Part shown: positions 50,657 to 62,700 of the stretch, piece after piece
Layout: each line of letters opens with the position of its first letter
Position numbering within the stretch: position 1 is the stretch's first letter
NCBI RefSeq assembly: GCF_011397635.1
Contig: NC_064759.1
Span: 13,660,428-13,724,427, forward strand
Reading direction: 5' to 3'
Origin: Epinephelus fuscoguttatus
Taxonomy: Eukaryota; Chordata; Actinopteri; Perciformes; Serranidae
DNA: 64,000 bases
The notes under the pieces: generated by a model
Databases searched by the model: none
Seen by the model: only the letters and a program-made list of their open reading frames with translations
What the model was told of the DNA's origin: nothing
Made by a program: the position numbers and the translations under genes

Positions 50657-53600
50657 TATACATATACATGCAGTAGCTCAGTCCATAGGGACTTGGGTTG
50701 GGAACCGGAGGATCGCTTGTTCAAGTCCCCGTCCGGACCAAAATATGGAGTGTGGACTGGTAGCTGGAGAGGTGCCAGTTCACCTTCTGGGCAAGGCACC
50801 GAACCCCCCAACCGCTCGAAGCGCCTGTCATGGGCAGCCCACTCTGACATCTCTCCACTTAGTGCATGTATAGGTCTAGTTTGTGCATGTGTGTGTTCAG
50901 ACCTGTGTGTAATTGACAACAGTGTGAAAAATTGAATTTCCCCCCGGGGATTAATAAAGTATATATATATAAAAATAATAATTAAAAAAAATGCATACAT
51001 ACATATACATCCAGGTGCATTTACACACATACAAACATGGCTCTGCGTAACCTGCTCCCCCACTAACACACACTCTCCGCCCCTAACCTGCACTGATGTA
51101 TAAAACGCAGTTTGCAGTGACCGTGTTCTTGTTTTGAAAGCTCTGCCCTCCCCAATGAGCCATTATCACTCCACACACAACCTACACACAGGCTCGGGGC
51201 AGCTGCACAGAGAGCAACATCAAAACATGGCCACTGTTACAAGTAGTACTTACCTGTCATCACTGAACGTTTTGGGCAAACACTTGACCACAAAACCCAC
51301 CACCTCATTCTCTCTTGTTTACTTCATCTAGTTTTAGTTGTTTCTTGAGTTTCTCTTCTATCCATACTTCAGCTCTCTGTCTCTGGCTGTCCGTTTACTT
51401 CTCTCATATTAAACTGTTGTTGACCTAGCATTATGATATGCACATATGAGAGCTGTTGTTTCTGTGGGCAGTCCACACACCTCACAGTGGGCAGTTTTAA
51501 CAGGCACTCAGCAGAAAGTAGTTCCATTGAAAATGGGCATACTGTTTCCGGGAAGATGAGGAATAGCATTGAACATCTGTCTGTGTGTCCACCACTTTGG
51601 CCTAGACTGAAATATCTAATATTGGATGCACTGCCATTAAATTTTGTAGAGATATTTATCGTCCCCAGATGATGAATCTTGATGACTTTGGTAATCCCCT
51701 TACTTTTCCTCTACCGTACTATTAGGTTGACTTTTTTGTTTTCTAGTGAACTGGGGATGGATTGCCATGAAATTTGGGAGGAGCATAGCTGGGAGGAGTT
51801 AATTGACTTTTTTTCACAGTAAATCCTTCAAACAGATTTTTAGCACAGAACAAACTAATCAAACTGACTCTCCAAACACAGTGTGACCAACTGGGACTTG
51901 TATCTGAACTCCTTCACCCATAATTACTATCTAATCTTCACCGTCTATACATATTTCTATAGTGGCACTCCTCCTCCATGTTGGCTAATGTTCCCTTCTT
52001 CTGTGGTCCCAGTGGAGTCTGGAGGTTCCCCAGCTTCTCTTGTGGGGAAGGGAAGGTCTGTTACCAGTCTGGCCACTAGAGTAAGGTCTGCCCCTCTGCG
52101 ACTGAAACCATGCCACCGCTTAGTGTGTGTCTGTGTGCTGAGGGGGCGGGTGGGGCTGGAAAGGAAGAGTTTTTGTTCCCACTCGGCTATTTCAGTAGAC
52201 CCAAGGGGTTCATTTGGCAATTTAAGGATGTTATTTTTGGGGGAGTGGCAGTGGCATTGTGTGGTTGCTTGAGGGTGTACACGGTCATCATACCACTTTC
52301 ACACAATGTGTGAAGAATGTCAGGGATGCTCCGCAACACCCCACTGATAATGTTGTTTGTGTGTTTCCCACAATAGTTTCACACTTGTCACTGAAGAAAA
52401 CTCCTGAATCAACATTTTGAGCATCACAAGACCTAAAACAAAAGGACTCGAGCTACATGGCTTAGACTCAAGTCAAGTTTATAGATTTGATGACTTTAGA
52501 CTCGACTTGACAAAATCAAAAAATATGTGCAATTCATTTTGGACTTAAACGACAAAGACTTGTGACCTCACTTGAAGATGAGCCTTTCGACTTGAAAATA
52601 CTTCAAGTTCTAGCACTGTTAAGCTATGTTTGCAAGTTCGTCTTACAGCCCAAACTTATTGTATAATATGCATATTCCTGTGTCCTGTGATTGTACTGAC
52701 TTGAATGTAACATGGCCCACCCTTTTGCTGCTGTACTCCACGGGAGAGGGGCTCGAGTTCTATGGTTGTAACTGACGGAAGATTTTGCTGTCAGAGTTGT
52801 CAGGAATAAACAGAGATCGCCTCCAAAGATATCCACGGTCGAGGCCTCTTCATATCAACACAGCACAGACAACACTGGAGTCCACCGGTTGCATTTAAGC
52901 ACAATGACCAATCAAGATTCAATGACATGTACTCACAGCGATGGCGTATCTGGTGATGTTTCTGTTAATGCACTCGTCCAGAGCGTCTTGTAGCTCCTCC
53001 CCGTCATGTGACTCTCCGTCTGTCACCACAATCATCACTTTGGTGGCGCCATCCCTCGCTCCACGCTCAGCGCTGAATGCCTCTGTGCTGCAAAGAAGAG
53101 AAGAACAAAAGATAGACTAAGATAGATGAATGTCATGCTGGTGTTAAAACATCCAGCTGGATGATATTGAATTGAGAAAGACTGCAAGAAAGAAAGAGAA
53201 TGAAAATAGAAGGAGAGTGCAAGGAGTGAAAGAGCCTGAGGGAGAGGGAGGATGCCAGAGAGTTTCACTCACTTGGGTTCCTAAAATCTCAAACAAATGT
53301 TCCCTATAAGATAATATACGATTTAAAGTGCATCTCTGAGAAAATGAACAGGCAGTAAAACACAAAGAGATTTAAGTTCCTTCCCATTAAGCCAGAAATA
53401 TAGATGGTCCAAATCACAACTGGACTTTTCCACAACTATATTACTCATACTTGACACACATACATTAGCTGCCAGTTGACTCAAATTGGTCATCACATGC
53501 AGCGGGCATGTGTCACTGCACACAGTGACCGCATCTGTGCATTCCCATCCGGTTGTGCCATGATACAGAGAGGAAACCTAAATGACAAACACACACGAAC

Positions 53601-53690
53601 AGACCCAAGCCGCACCCTGTTTGTCTACAGGAAACCTGTTCTCAGTGGGACCTGATTCAAGAGTTGAATAGGGTTGGTTAGCCTCAGACC

Positions 53691-53742
<52 letters not shown>

Positions 53743-56700
53743 GTGAACTGCAAGTAGTCACTGCGAGTGAACTCAGTCATTTTCAGGCCTAACTCCAGCC
53801 CTTGCCTAAATATAACATTGTGGTCAGCCGCAAGAAACTCAGAGTTAAAAACAACCGTTTCCCCTATGCAGCCTGCAAATTACATAGGGTGCCGAGAAGG
53901 AGAGGAGAAAACAGGACAGAGGAGTGGAAGAAAAACAACAGAGAGGGACAGATAGATGAGAGAAAGACTGGAAATGGTGAGAAACAAACGTTTGCAAACA
54001 GGTAAACTGGAAAGGTTTTAAAAAAGCAAGACAAAAGAGAAAGGAACATAAAAGATTAATGAAGGTAATTGGAAGGGAGAAAAAAGGGCTTTGAATCCAA
54101 ATTAAATGAATGATAAAAGACAGTAAAATGGAGCCAAATGTTACAACTGAGAATTGCAAACCCTGCTCTGATGTGGTATTAATACTGTGTGATTTATGCA
54201 GAGAAATAAAACTAGTGGGAAAGAGAAGAAAAGGGGGAAGGTGAGTAGGAGAGGAAAGGAGACTGAGAGAAATGAGACAAGACAGACAAATAGGTAAGAA
54301 GGGAAGGAGGGATAAAAAGGAAAAGAGTGACAGAACAATTAGGATGAAAGAAAGGAGATGAGAGCGGAAGAAGGCGAGATGAAAGAGGAGAGAAAGTGAG
54401 GGGAGCTAATTGGGAGGCCTGGGTGTATTTACAAGCCATTTTATGGAGTCACAGCAGTGTGGTAATGACACAGCGCAGTGGTCTGTGTGTGTACTTTTGT
54501 GTGTGCGTGTGTGGGTGAGCGGGAGCGTCTCAGACGGGTGGAGCGATATAAAAAATTGGTGGCTAATTTACATGTCAGCATCACATTGTGAGAAAGCTCA
54601 AAGCAACCAGCGTTTTCCCTTCATACATTTACGAACTGTGAGCTCAGTTGGCTCAAGGTTTTCCTTTTAAAAATGTGTTATCTCTAGCTCTAAAATAAGC
54701 AATATAAAACACAGAATAAGATTACTAAGCCAAAAAGTATGTTAATATATACTAGAAACGAACCATAAAAACCCAAAAACAGCAACTACATGATTACAAA
54801 GATCAGCTAAGACACACTGTGACATTGGCATATGGAAGATTTTGTATAAAAATCCTGCACCAGTGCTTTGAAATGGCCAGGAGGAGCAAATCTTAACCAA
54901 GATTCTGATGTAACAAGAACAATGGCATCAGTTGATAAGGCCCAAATACGTACAAAATCTGGTCTGGCCACCAGACTTTGAACATTCATGTGCAACAAAC
55001 CCAGACCTGACCTAGTTTTAAAATCATTCTGAGTATTATACGTGTTAGTAACCCCATCTGGGCCTGGATTGGGCAGCACATTCCCAGATATCAATAATAG
55101 CAACGCAGTGAGACATGTTTGTGTACTCCTTTAGTGAAACGAATCACTCAAGTTACCTGTGCTTTTAGACAAAAGAGGAGCAGATGGATTGGAGCGGTAT
55201 ACACACAGATAATGACGACTTTGATTGAGCTCACTAATTAAAATGTTGATTGATACCACCCTGTATAAATATGAAACTAGCCATTATCTTAGCATACCAT
55301 AGAGAATGGAAACAGGGGTAAAAGGCGAACCTGGCTCTATCTAACAGTAGCCTAAAAAAAATCTACCTACCAGCACCTTAAGAGCTCAATAATTAAAATG
55401 TTAAATCTGATTGGTTTAAAGCAACAAGTTATGCCTACCATACACTAGAAGACTTTGACAAGACTGAGGATCTTGCAGGTTCACTATGTGCAAGACTATA
55501 AAGAGATTCCTTATGAGATTACCCCCTATTCTAAATATTACACCTTTAACTCCTTTTAAGAAATATGACATATTAACAATTCCTTGCTATAAACACAAGA
55601 ATCTCAACAGTATTCCTGTCAATTCAGTATCCTTATATTCTACAAAGGTAAACTGTATGTGTAAAAACAATAGCTACCAGCCTTCGTTGGTTAGCCGTGT
55701 TGTTTTAGTGGGAGGAGACTGTAGGAATGAGGGGTGAACTGTTTCAATAATTCAATATCTTCCTAAAATCAGGCTGTGAAACTGTTTTCCAACAACAAAT
55801 AATGCACCCAAATTTGTTCATATCCCATGTACGTTGAAAGGCTGCGATCACATGACCAATGCACTAACAGGAGAAACAAGGAAGCGGTTGTGAGCAGTCT
55901 TGTAAGGAGGCAGGTTGGGGTGGTGGATAGGTCACAAAAACCTGGGCTTGCTCCCAGGGACTTTCCCCTGGAGTTGAGTGTTCAGGACAGTGAGTCATTT
56001 TAAGGTACATCCTCGCCATGTTTCTTTTCCCAAACCTTTATGATAAGTACGTAACTGTATGATAAGGACATAATGTCTTTCGTGGGGCACTGATTTGTTA
56101 CCCTGGAAATCCAGAGTTCTCGTGAGAGCACAATTTGAATTTGCTCAGCGAGTCACTCTGGCAATCAGTAATGATGCTCATTACCCATGCCCTTATAGCC
56201 AAGCTGCACCAATCACATTGGTGTATCTGATATAGGCGGGCCAGAGGCGAGCTAAACAGATGATGACAGCGCTGCGACAATGAAGTCCGGAATCAGTCAG
56301 TAAACACTGCAAGATGGCTACGGATGAACACCAGTTGTTTGAAATGGCTTTGGCCGCTACAGTGAACGAGTTAGACTTGGCTTTTTCTCTAAAAGAGGAA
56401 CAGAAGACGGCGCTCAAATCTTTCCTTTGCAAGAAGGACGTTTTTGCAGTTTTGCCGACCTGATAGGGCAAGAGTATAATCTACCAGTTAGCTGGTAGCT
56501 AAGCGTATACGTCACCCCGTGTATTGTTCTGATTGGTCATAGTGTTATGCAATTGCGTGCAGTGATATTTACAAATGCATGCTTGGTGCCGCCCCTCGAG
56601 TTGGGCCATTTGCATTACTCATGGCCAGACCCTAAATCTTTCTAGATTTGGGTCTGGATTTCAAGGCTACTGATTCGTAGGATATCATACAAACTGTTCT

Positions 56701-59700
56701 ATGAGAATATGTTGCTAAAATAAGTGCTGATTGGTCGATCAGATACACGCTAAATTAAACACGGGCTCTTGATCACTCCACAATTTGTAATCATAGAGAA
56801 ACCTCCCTAACGTGTTGACGACGTCATCAGGCTAACCACTTACGGATGGCCAAGAAAGAGTTTGGCACAGACATAACCCCCCGGAACACTGTAACGCCAG
56901 CCTTACATCTAATCGATTTATCTATCTATCGATTTTACTGTTGCAGACAAATTTCCAATGTCTGAATAAAATCATGAGTTTTACCTCTACCATGATGTCG
57001 ATCATTTAATGTGAGGTGGTCATTAAACTCAGTCTGAGCTGTCTTAAGTCTTCCCTTGTAGATGTTCCAACAAAATCAAACATATTTGATATTATTATAA
57101 ATTTTTAGTCTTGACTCGTGCAAATACTCAAGTTCAATGACATGAACTTTGCCATCAACTAATGGCTGTCAGCACCAAACAGGATGCAGCAAAAGGGGAG
57201 AGGAACATGAACAAGTCTCGATTCTCTTCTCACTGGTGGAGTTGTGGAGTGAACAAGAGTCCATGTTTAATTTGGAGTATATCTGATCCACTAACCAGCA
57301 ATTATTTTACTGAAAAAAATCTTAATTTTTGGAACAGTTGCCTCCCATTCCCACAGTTTCCTTCCACTAAAATAGCGCAGCAAATTTACAGAGGCAAATA
57401 AATCCAAAATGTACAATTTGTACACAAATACAGTTTATCTGTATGGATTGTATTGATGCCAAATTGACAGGAGTACTGTATATGCATATGACACCTTTCA
57501 TCTTGTGCTTCTAGAGTATTGTGTTTTTGCCGACATGTAAGGAATTGTTATTATGTCGTAATTCTTAAAGGGAGTTTGGCGTAATATTTTCCATTATCAG
57601 GAGAAGGATGGGAAATATTTTGAAAAGAAATCTGGTTGTAGTCTTGCAAATAGTGACCATGCAGGATCCCCTGTCTCTGCAAAGTCTTATAGTGTATGAC
57701 TGAAAACTCACATTGTCTTCAGATGTGAGAGAGTGTCAGATTTAAGTCGGAGTAAGTCCTCAAATTTGTGACTTAAGTCTGACTTTATAGCTCTGTCTGA
57801 GTGTGTACTCATAGTCCACACAAAAGTCATTAAAGGCTCCAGGGAGATATATTTAGGAGCTATCTTAGCTAAGTGCTTGGGTTTAGGGCTAAGTTTATAA
57901 TAAGGATGAGGTCAGGGTAAAGGTTAAAGGTCAAACATGCAGTGTAGAGGGTTAAAGTTGAGGCTCAGGGCCTAAATGCAGCCAATGTCGGCCATTATAA
58001 GAATAGCAGTACAATGTGTGAATGCGAGTGTGAGTGTATGGTGTGAGCCTTTAATCTGTGTGTCGGCGTTCATCTCTCCGTGTGTGTACTGTGTCTGTGT
58101 GTGTATTTTCACAGCTGTAGGAGCACTACTTGGCTGACCAGGCTGGGTCAGGCTGAGCCACACCTGCAGCCGTGCTGAGCCAGCAGCCGACTGGTCCAGC
58201 TCAGCTAATCTCACTGTTTTTCTACCCCGTCACTTTCCTGCCCGGTGCCAGTGCTGCTATCTGTCCATCTGCATGTAGGTGTATGTGACCAGTCAAAACA
58301 TAAGTTGGTATATTTTTATATTACCTGCTCTTGATATCAAATGAATCCTTAAATATTTCATAAATGTAACCCTCCACTTGATTTCTTCCTGACACACACA
58401 CACACCTGAGACAAGTTCTACGTTTCTTTTTTCTTTGTCGTGAACAATGGTGAGTCTTCTGATAGTGTTTCATCTGCTGGGGTGGCAAAGGTAGTAATAG
58501 TGAAAGATAAAGAGCCGAGTGTGTAGTAGGAGTTCCCGTCACTGGTGTTTTAGTGCCACAGTTACACTATTTTACTGGCTCCGCTTTTCCAGTCACTGCT
58601 TTTCAACTACCTTTTAAATGTTCCTCCTAAACTTCTCCAACTTTTACCTTTAAATGTACCAGGAAACAGGAAGTCTCCAATTACCTGTGTGTGTGTGTGT
58701 GTGTGTGTGTAGAACACCTCTCCAAGACACACACACGTCCCAGAAGGGAAGCCGTGGCCACACATCAGGTCTGGGTGTGGTGCTCCATGTGGGTATGACT
58801 TTAATAAAGCAGGAATTTTATTTTGAAAAGAAAGAGATATTTTAAGACTTGGAGGCTTTCACTGAGCCACTGACCCGCAACCTGCAGAGATGTTTCCTTA
58901 GATTTGGGTTACCAGTTTAAATACCCCCAACGTACGAGAAACTGGGCAATGATACAAAAGGAGAGTGTTTCAAAGATGATGTCCACATTTTGTGTGGATT
59001 TAAACATTTATATCTCTCTGCTCAGTAACTGGTGGTTGCACATGCTTTCAAAAAACCTATATGAACATAATATTAGCTTAAACAACTTTTTTTAATTTAA
59101 ACTTGCATTAACAGGTCGTTTTTGGCCACTTGAGGGCAGCACAACAAGCTGTAAACACAATACTGACATATTATCACCTTGTTAGCAAACAGTGGATTAT
59201 TTACTAGTGATGAGCTCATGAAAAAGATCACGTTCACAGATTCATTCAGTGCTTGACTGGAGCTCCATCATCGTCTAGTCCCTCTCATTGAACTGAGACA
59301 CAGATGAATGTTAAGTTCAATTAGCTAACTTTTGAATTGAGAATAGAGAATTTAAGCCAGGGCGGCACGGTGGTGTGGTGGTTAGCACTCTCGCCTCACA
59401 GCAAGAGGGTCGCCGGTTCGATCCCGGGCGTGGGAGCCCTTCTGTGTGGAGTTTGCATGTTCTCCCCGTGTCAGCGTGGGTTCTCTCCGGGCACTCCGGC
59501 TTCCTCCCACAGTACAAAGACATGCAGATTGGGGACTAGGTTAACTGATAACTCTAAATTGTCCGTAGGTGTGAATGTGAGCGTGAATGGTTGTTTGTCT
59601 CTATGTGTCAGCCCTGCGATAGTCTGGCGACCTGTCCAGGGTGTACCCTGCCTCTCGCCCGATGTCAGCTGGGATAGGCTCCAGCCCCCCCGCGACCCTC

Positions 59701-62700
59701 AAGAGGATGAAGCGGTTAGAAGATGAATGAATGAATTTAAGCCACATTTCCACCAAAAACTCCCAGTGTAGTACCTTTAGAACCATCAGTTACCCCCAAC
59801 GGACGTGTATCTAGACCCTGGACCGGTTTAGCCTTTCCACCACAGACAGTGCTCTTAAATGTGGGCGGGGTTGTTGTGAGTCACCGCTTCGTCCAGCTTT
59901 CACTGCATTTCCTCATTACTGGTGACACAGAGGAAAGTCTGGACCTTGTTTATCGTCCACAGAACGAGGTTATATGCCGCAGAGTGGGGATTAGAATATA
60001 TGCAGTTCAACTAATCCGGTCAAAATAAATGTTTATTTTTAATGCGCAAAGATCCCCTCATTACTAAAAGTGTTTGTCATCCAAGAGAGATAAGTTGTCT
60101 TACTGAAATTTAAGTTGTGTTGATGGATTCATGTTGTCAACTCATGCATTGAGTAACTTCACAAGTAAATATTCCACCTTAAAAGTTGCCGGCAGTCGGT
60201 CCGGTCTACAGCTGCAGCTAGAGGCAGCAAAACATCCTTTCATTTTATAATTACAGTTTACTAAAACTCTCCACGGTATGAACAGTGGTTACATGAGCCT
60301 CAAAACCAGCCACAACTCAGCCCTGAGCGGAGTGACCATCAGCTATTGACCAATCAACAGACTGTAGTGTTTCTAGCTCCACCCTCTAGTACGGGATCTG
60401 TGTGCTAGGTACCCCAACAGAGGGGGGACCAAAAATGGGGACAGTCAAGAACAGTTCCATTGGTACCATCCACAACTTTTCACAGTGGAAACAGAAAATG
60501 TGTATGGAAGTGAACGGGAACTACACCAGACAGCTTGTTGGAAACAGGGCTTTAGTTGGACAAAGATACCATTTGCAAACTGAAAGCTTTAGTCTTACCC
60601 CATAATGAACAGCACATATATTTTCACAGCAACAAATTTTAAAAAAAATATATAGTACTATTTCCTACTTTGAGACTCTAAGACGTGCTCATGGTCACTG
60701 TTATGTTCACTCAGTAGAATAGAATAGAAAGAACTTTATTCATCCTTCAGGGCAATTCAGCTGTCCAGTTGCTCATAAAAGACAAAGAACAACAACCACA
60801 CTTTCCCTCACCAACAACAACACAGTGGTATTAAAATAGACATAAAAGTGACCAAATCACTTAACAAGCACCGTTTCCTCCAAGTGAAAGGAGTGAGTCA
60901 CAACTGACTGAGAGTTCAACTGAACTGAGAGATGAACAAATCGTTTTAGGAAGTGAATCAGTTCTTTTACCTAGAAGATTTGTTCTTTAGAGTGAAATGT
61001 TTGTGGATGACAACACTATTATTCACTCATCCAGCAGACATAGAGCAACATTATTATTAATTTAGTCATTTTGTGTCCTGCTGGCCAATATTCACTTTCC
61101 TTTTAGCTCTGCATTTGGTCTCCACCAACTCCTGAGGGAAACATCTGGCTTAGCTGCTTAAAAGTTCTGTATGCAGTAGGGATGTCACGATTACTTGATT
61201 TCACTATTAACCACGATTTTAAACGCCATGGTTAATTATTCGTAAAGATTCCTCAACACCGTCACTCTCCAGAGATTATGCCGAGACGCGGAACCATATA
61301 CAGTAGGTCAGCGCAACTCGCACGGAATGAAAACAAAGTTACACAAGCGGCGTCTCCGAGTGATGAAGTATGGATGAAGAAGACTTATCCCCCCCCAAAA
61401 AACAGATAAAGTCAGCCGTGTGGGATCATTTTGGCTATCGCAAAATGACCAAGCGGTCATTGTTGACGACGGCTTTCCAGTTTGTAAAACATGCCGCAAA
61501 AAAGTCGCAACCAAAGGATCAAACACGAGCAACATGATACAACACCTGCGGGACAACCACCCGGCTTTACATGCGCAAGTAAAGGTAAATGCACAATAAC
61601 TGGGTTAAAATACGTCAATCTCAATTTATCTAATGTAACATTGAATTAAAAATTACATGTTAGCATGTCATTTGCAATTAATGGCGTAGTGGTATGATAC
61701 AAGTTGGGCTTACAGTGCAACGTGACAAGCTAAGGCACGTCTCAAAAACTTTTTTCATGGATAGTTTTGCAGTCTGTGTGCACACAGCGTGAGGTTGTAA
61801 TGGTTGTGGGTCCGTGTAGCTCTTTGGAGTGAGACGACAGGCAGAAACTCACATCCATACGAGTGTGGGATTTCACAAATGCTCGTCGTTTATTTTTACA
61901 TCAACTTAAAAACACTTTACCAAGTCCGGTTGTACGGCTACTACATTTTCATACATGAACAAAATACTCGCCACACGTACTTATAACCATCACTGTTGTG
62001 TTGAGAGATAAAAGAAAAAGCAGGAGCACATAAGTATACGTCCGACCAGCGTTGGGTGCGCTCAACAGACTCAAATCATAACAGGCGTTGCTTGATGATG
62101 TTGCTGCTAGGCGACACAGTATACACCATGTTAAAGGCACATTTCATATATTCGACTGTTACAAGTTCAAATCCTTTTTTTAGTCATCAGACTGTTTAAG
62201 TGTCAGTGTGTAATGTGGAAGATATACGTAATGTCTTCTCAAGGTCCTCAGTCAGTGAACATTTAGCATTAGTATTACCTTCTTTTGCTTCCTCCCATCT
62301 GTGTTGAGTAAATGTTGGACTTGTCCTTCCAGCACGATGTCTGTTTCATTATTATTAACACTGCACGAGATTTGCTCTCAGTTTATTTGTGTAATTGTAA
62401 TTTAAAGAGAACAAAAAGACACACACATCCTAGAAAAAACTTAGACTGCTGAACCACAAAGAGGCATGTAGTAAAAGTAGAGTCTACACACTAGTTTTTG
62501 GTTACTTTTCTTTGTTGCTATATTATTTTTGTTATGTTGGCATGGAAATAAATGAAACTTAAAGATCTATAAGGAGTGTTCATGTGATTTTACACATTTA
62601 TAGTGTGAAATTAATTAATTCATAATAATCGTGATAATCGTAAAACCGTGATTATTTCTCTGACAATAATCGTACCAAGAAAATCTATAATCGTGACATC

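Larger units (their letters stand above)
55440..57700. mobile_element. DNA element with about 70-bp terminal inverted repeats, containing a nested element
   Basis: The left arm (about 55437-55506: CATACACTAGAAGACTTTGA, GAGGATCTTGCAGGTTCACT, GTGCAAGACTATAA) and the right arm (about 57630-57702) are inverted copies with roughly 80% identity by eye. I recognise no transposase; an 83-codon open frame at 55486-55737 has no known motif. The helicase-bearing element at 56101-56668 lies inside. Confidence 0.55.

Noticed and set aside
50422-51093. 223-codon - strand open frame
   Set aside because: It reads through a SINE and CA/TA microsatellites (VCVCVCVY runs); not a gene.
53845-54440. Overlapping - strand Ser/Phe/Leu-rich open frames
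   Set aside because: They come from the purine-rich tract and have no conserved features.
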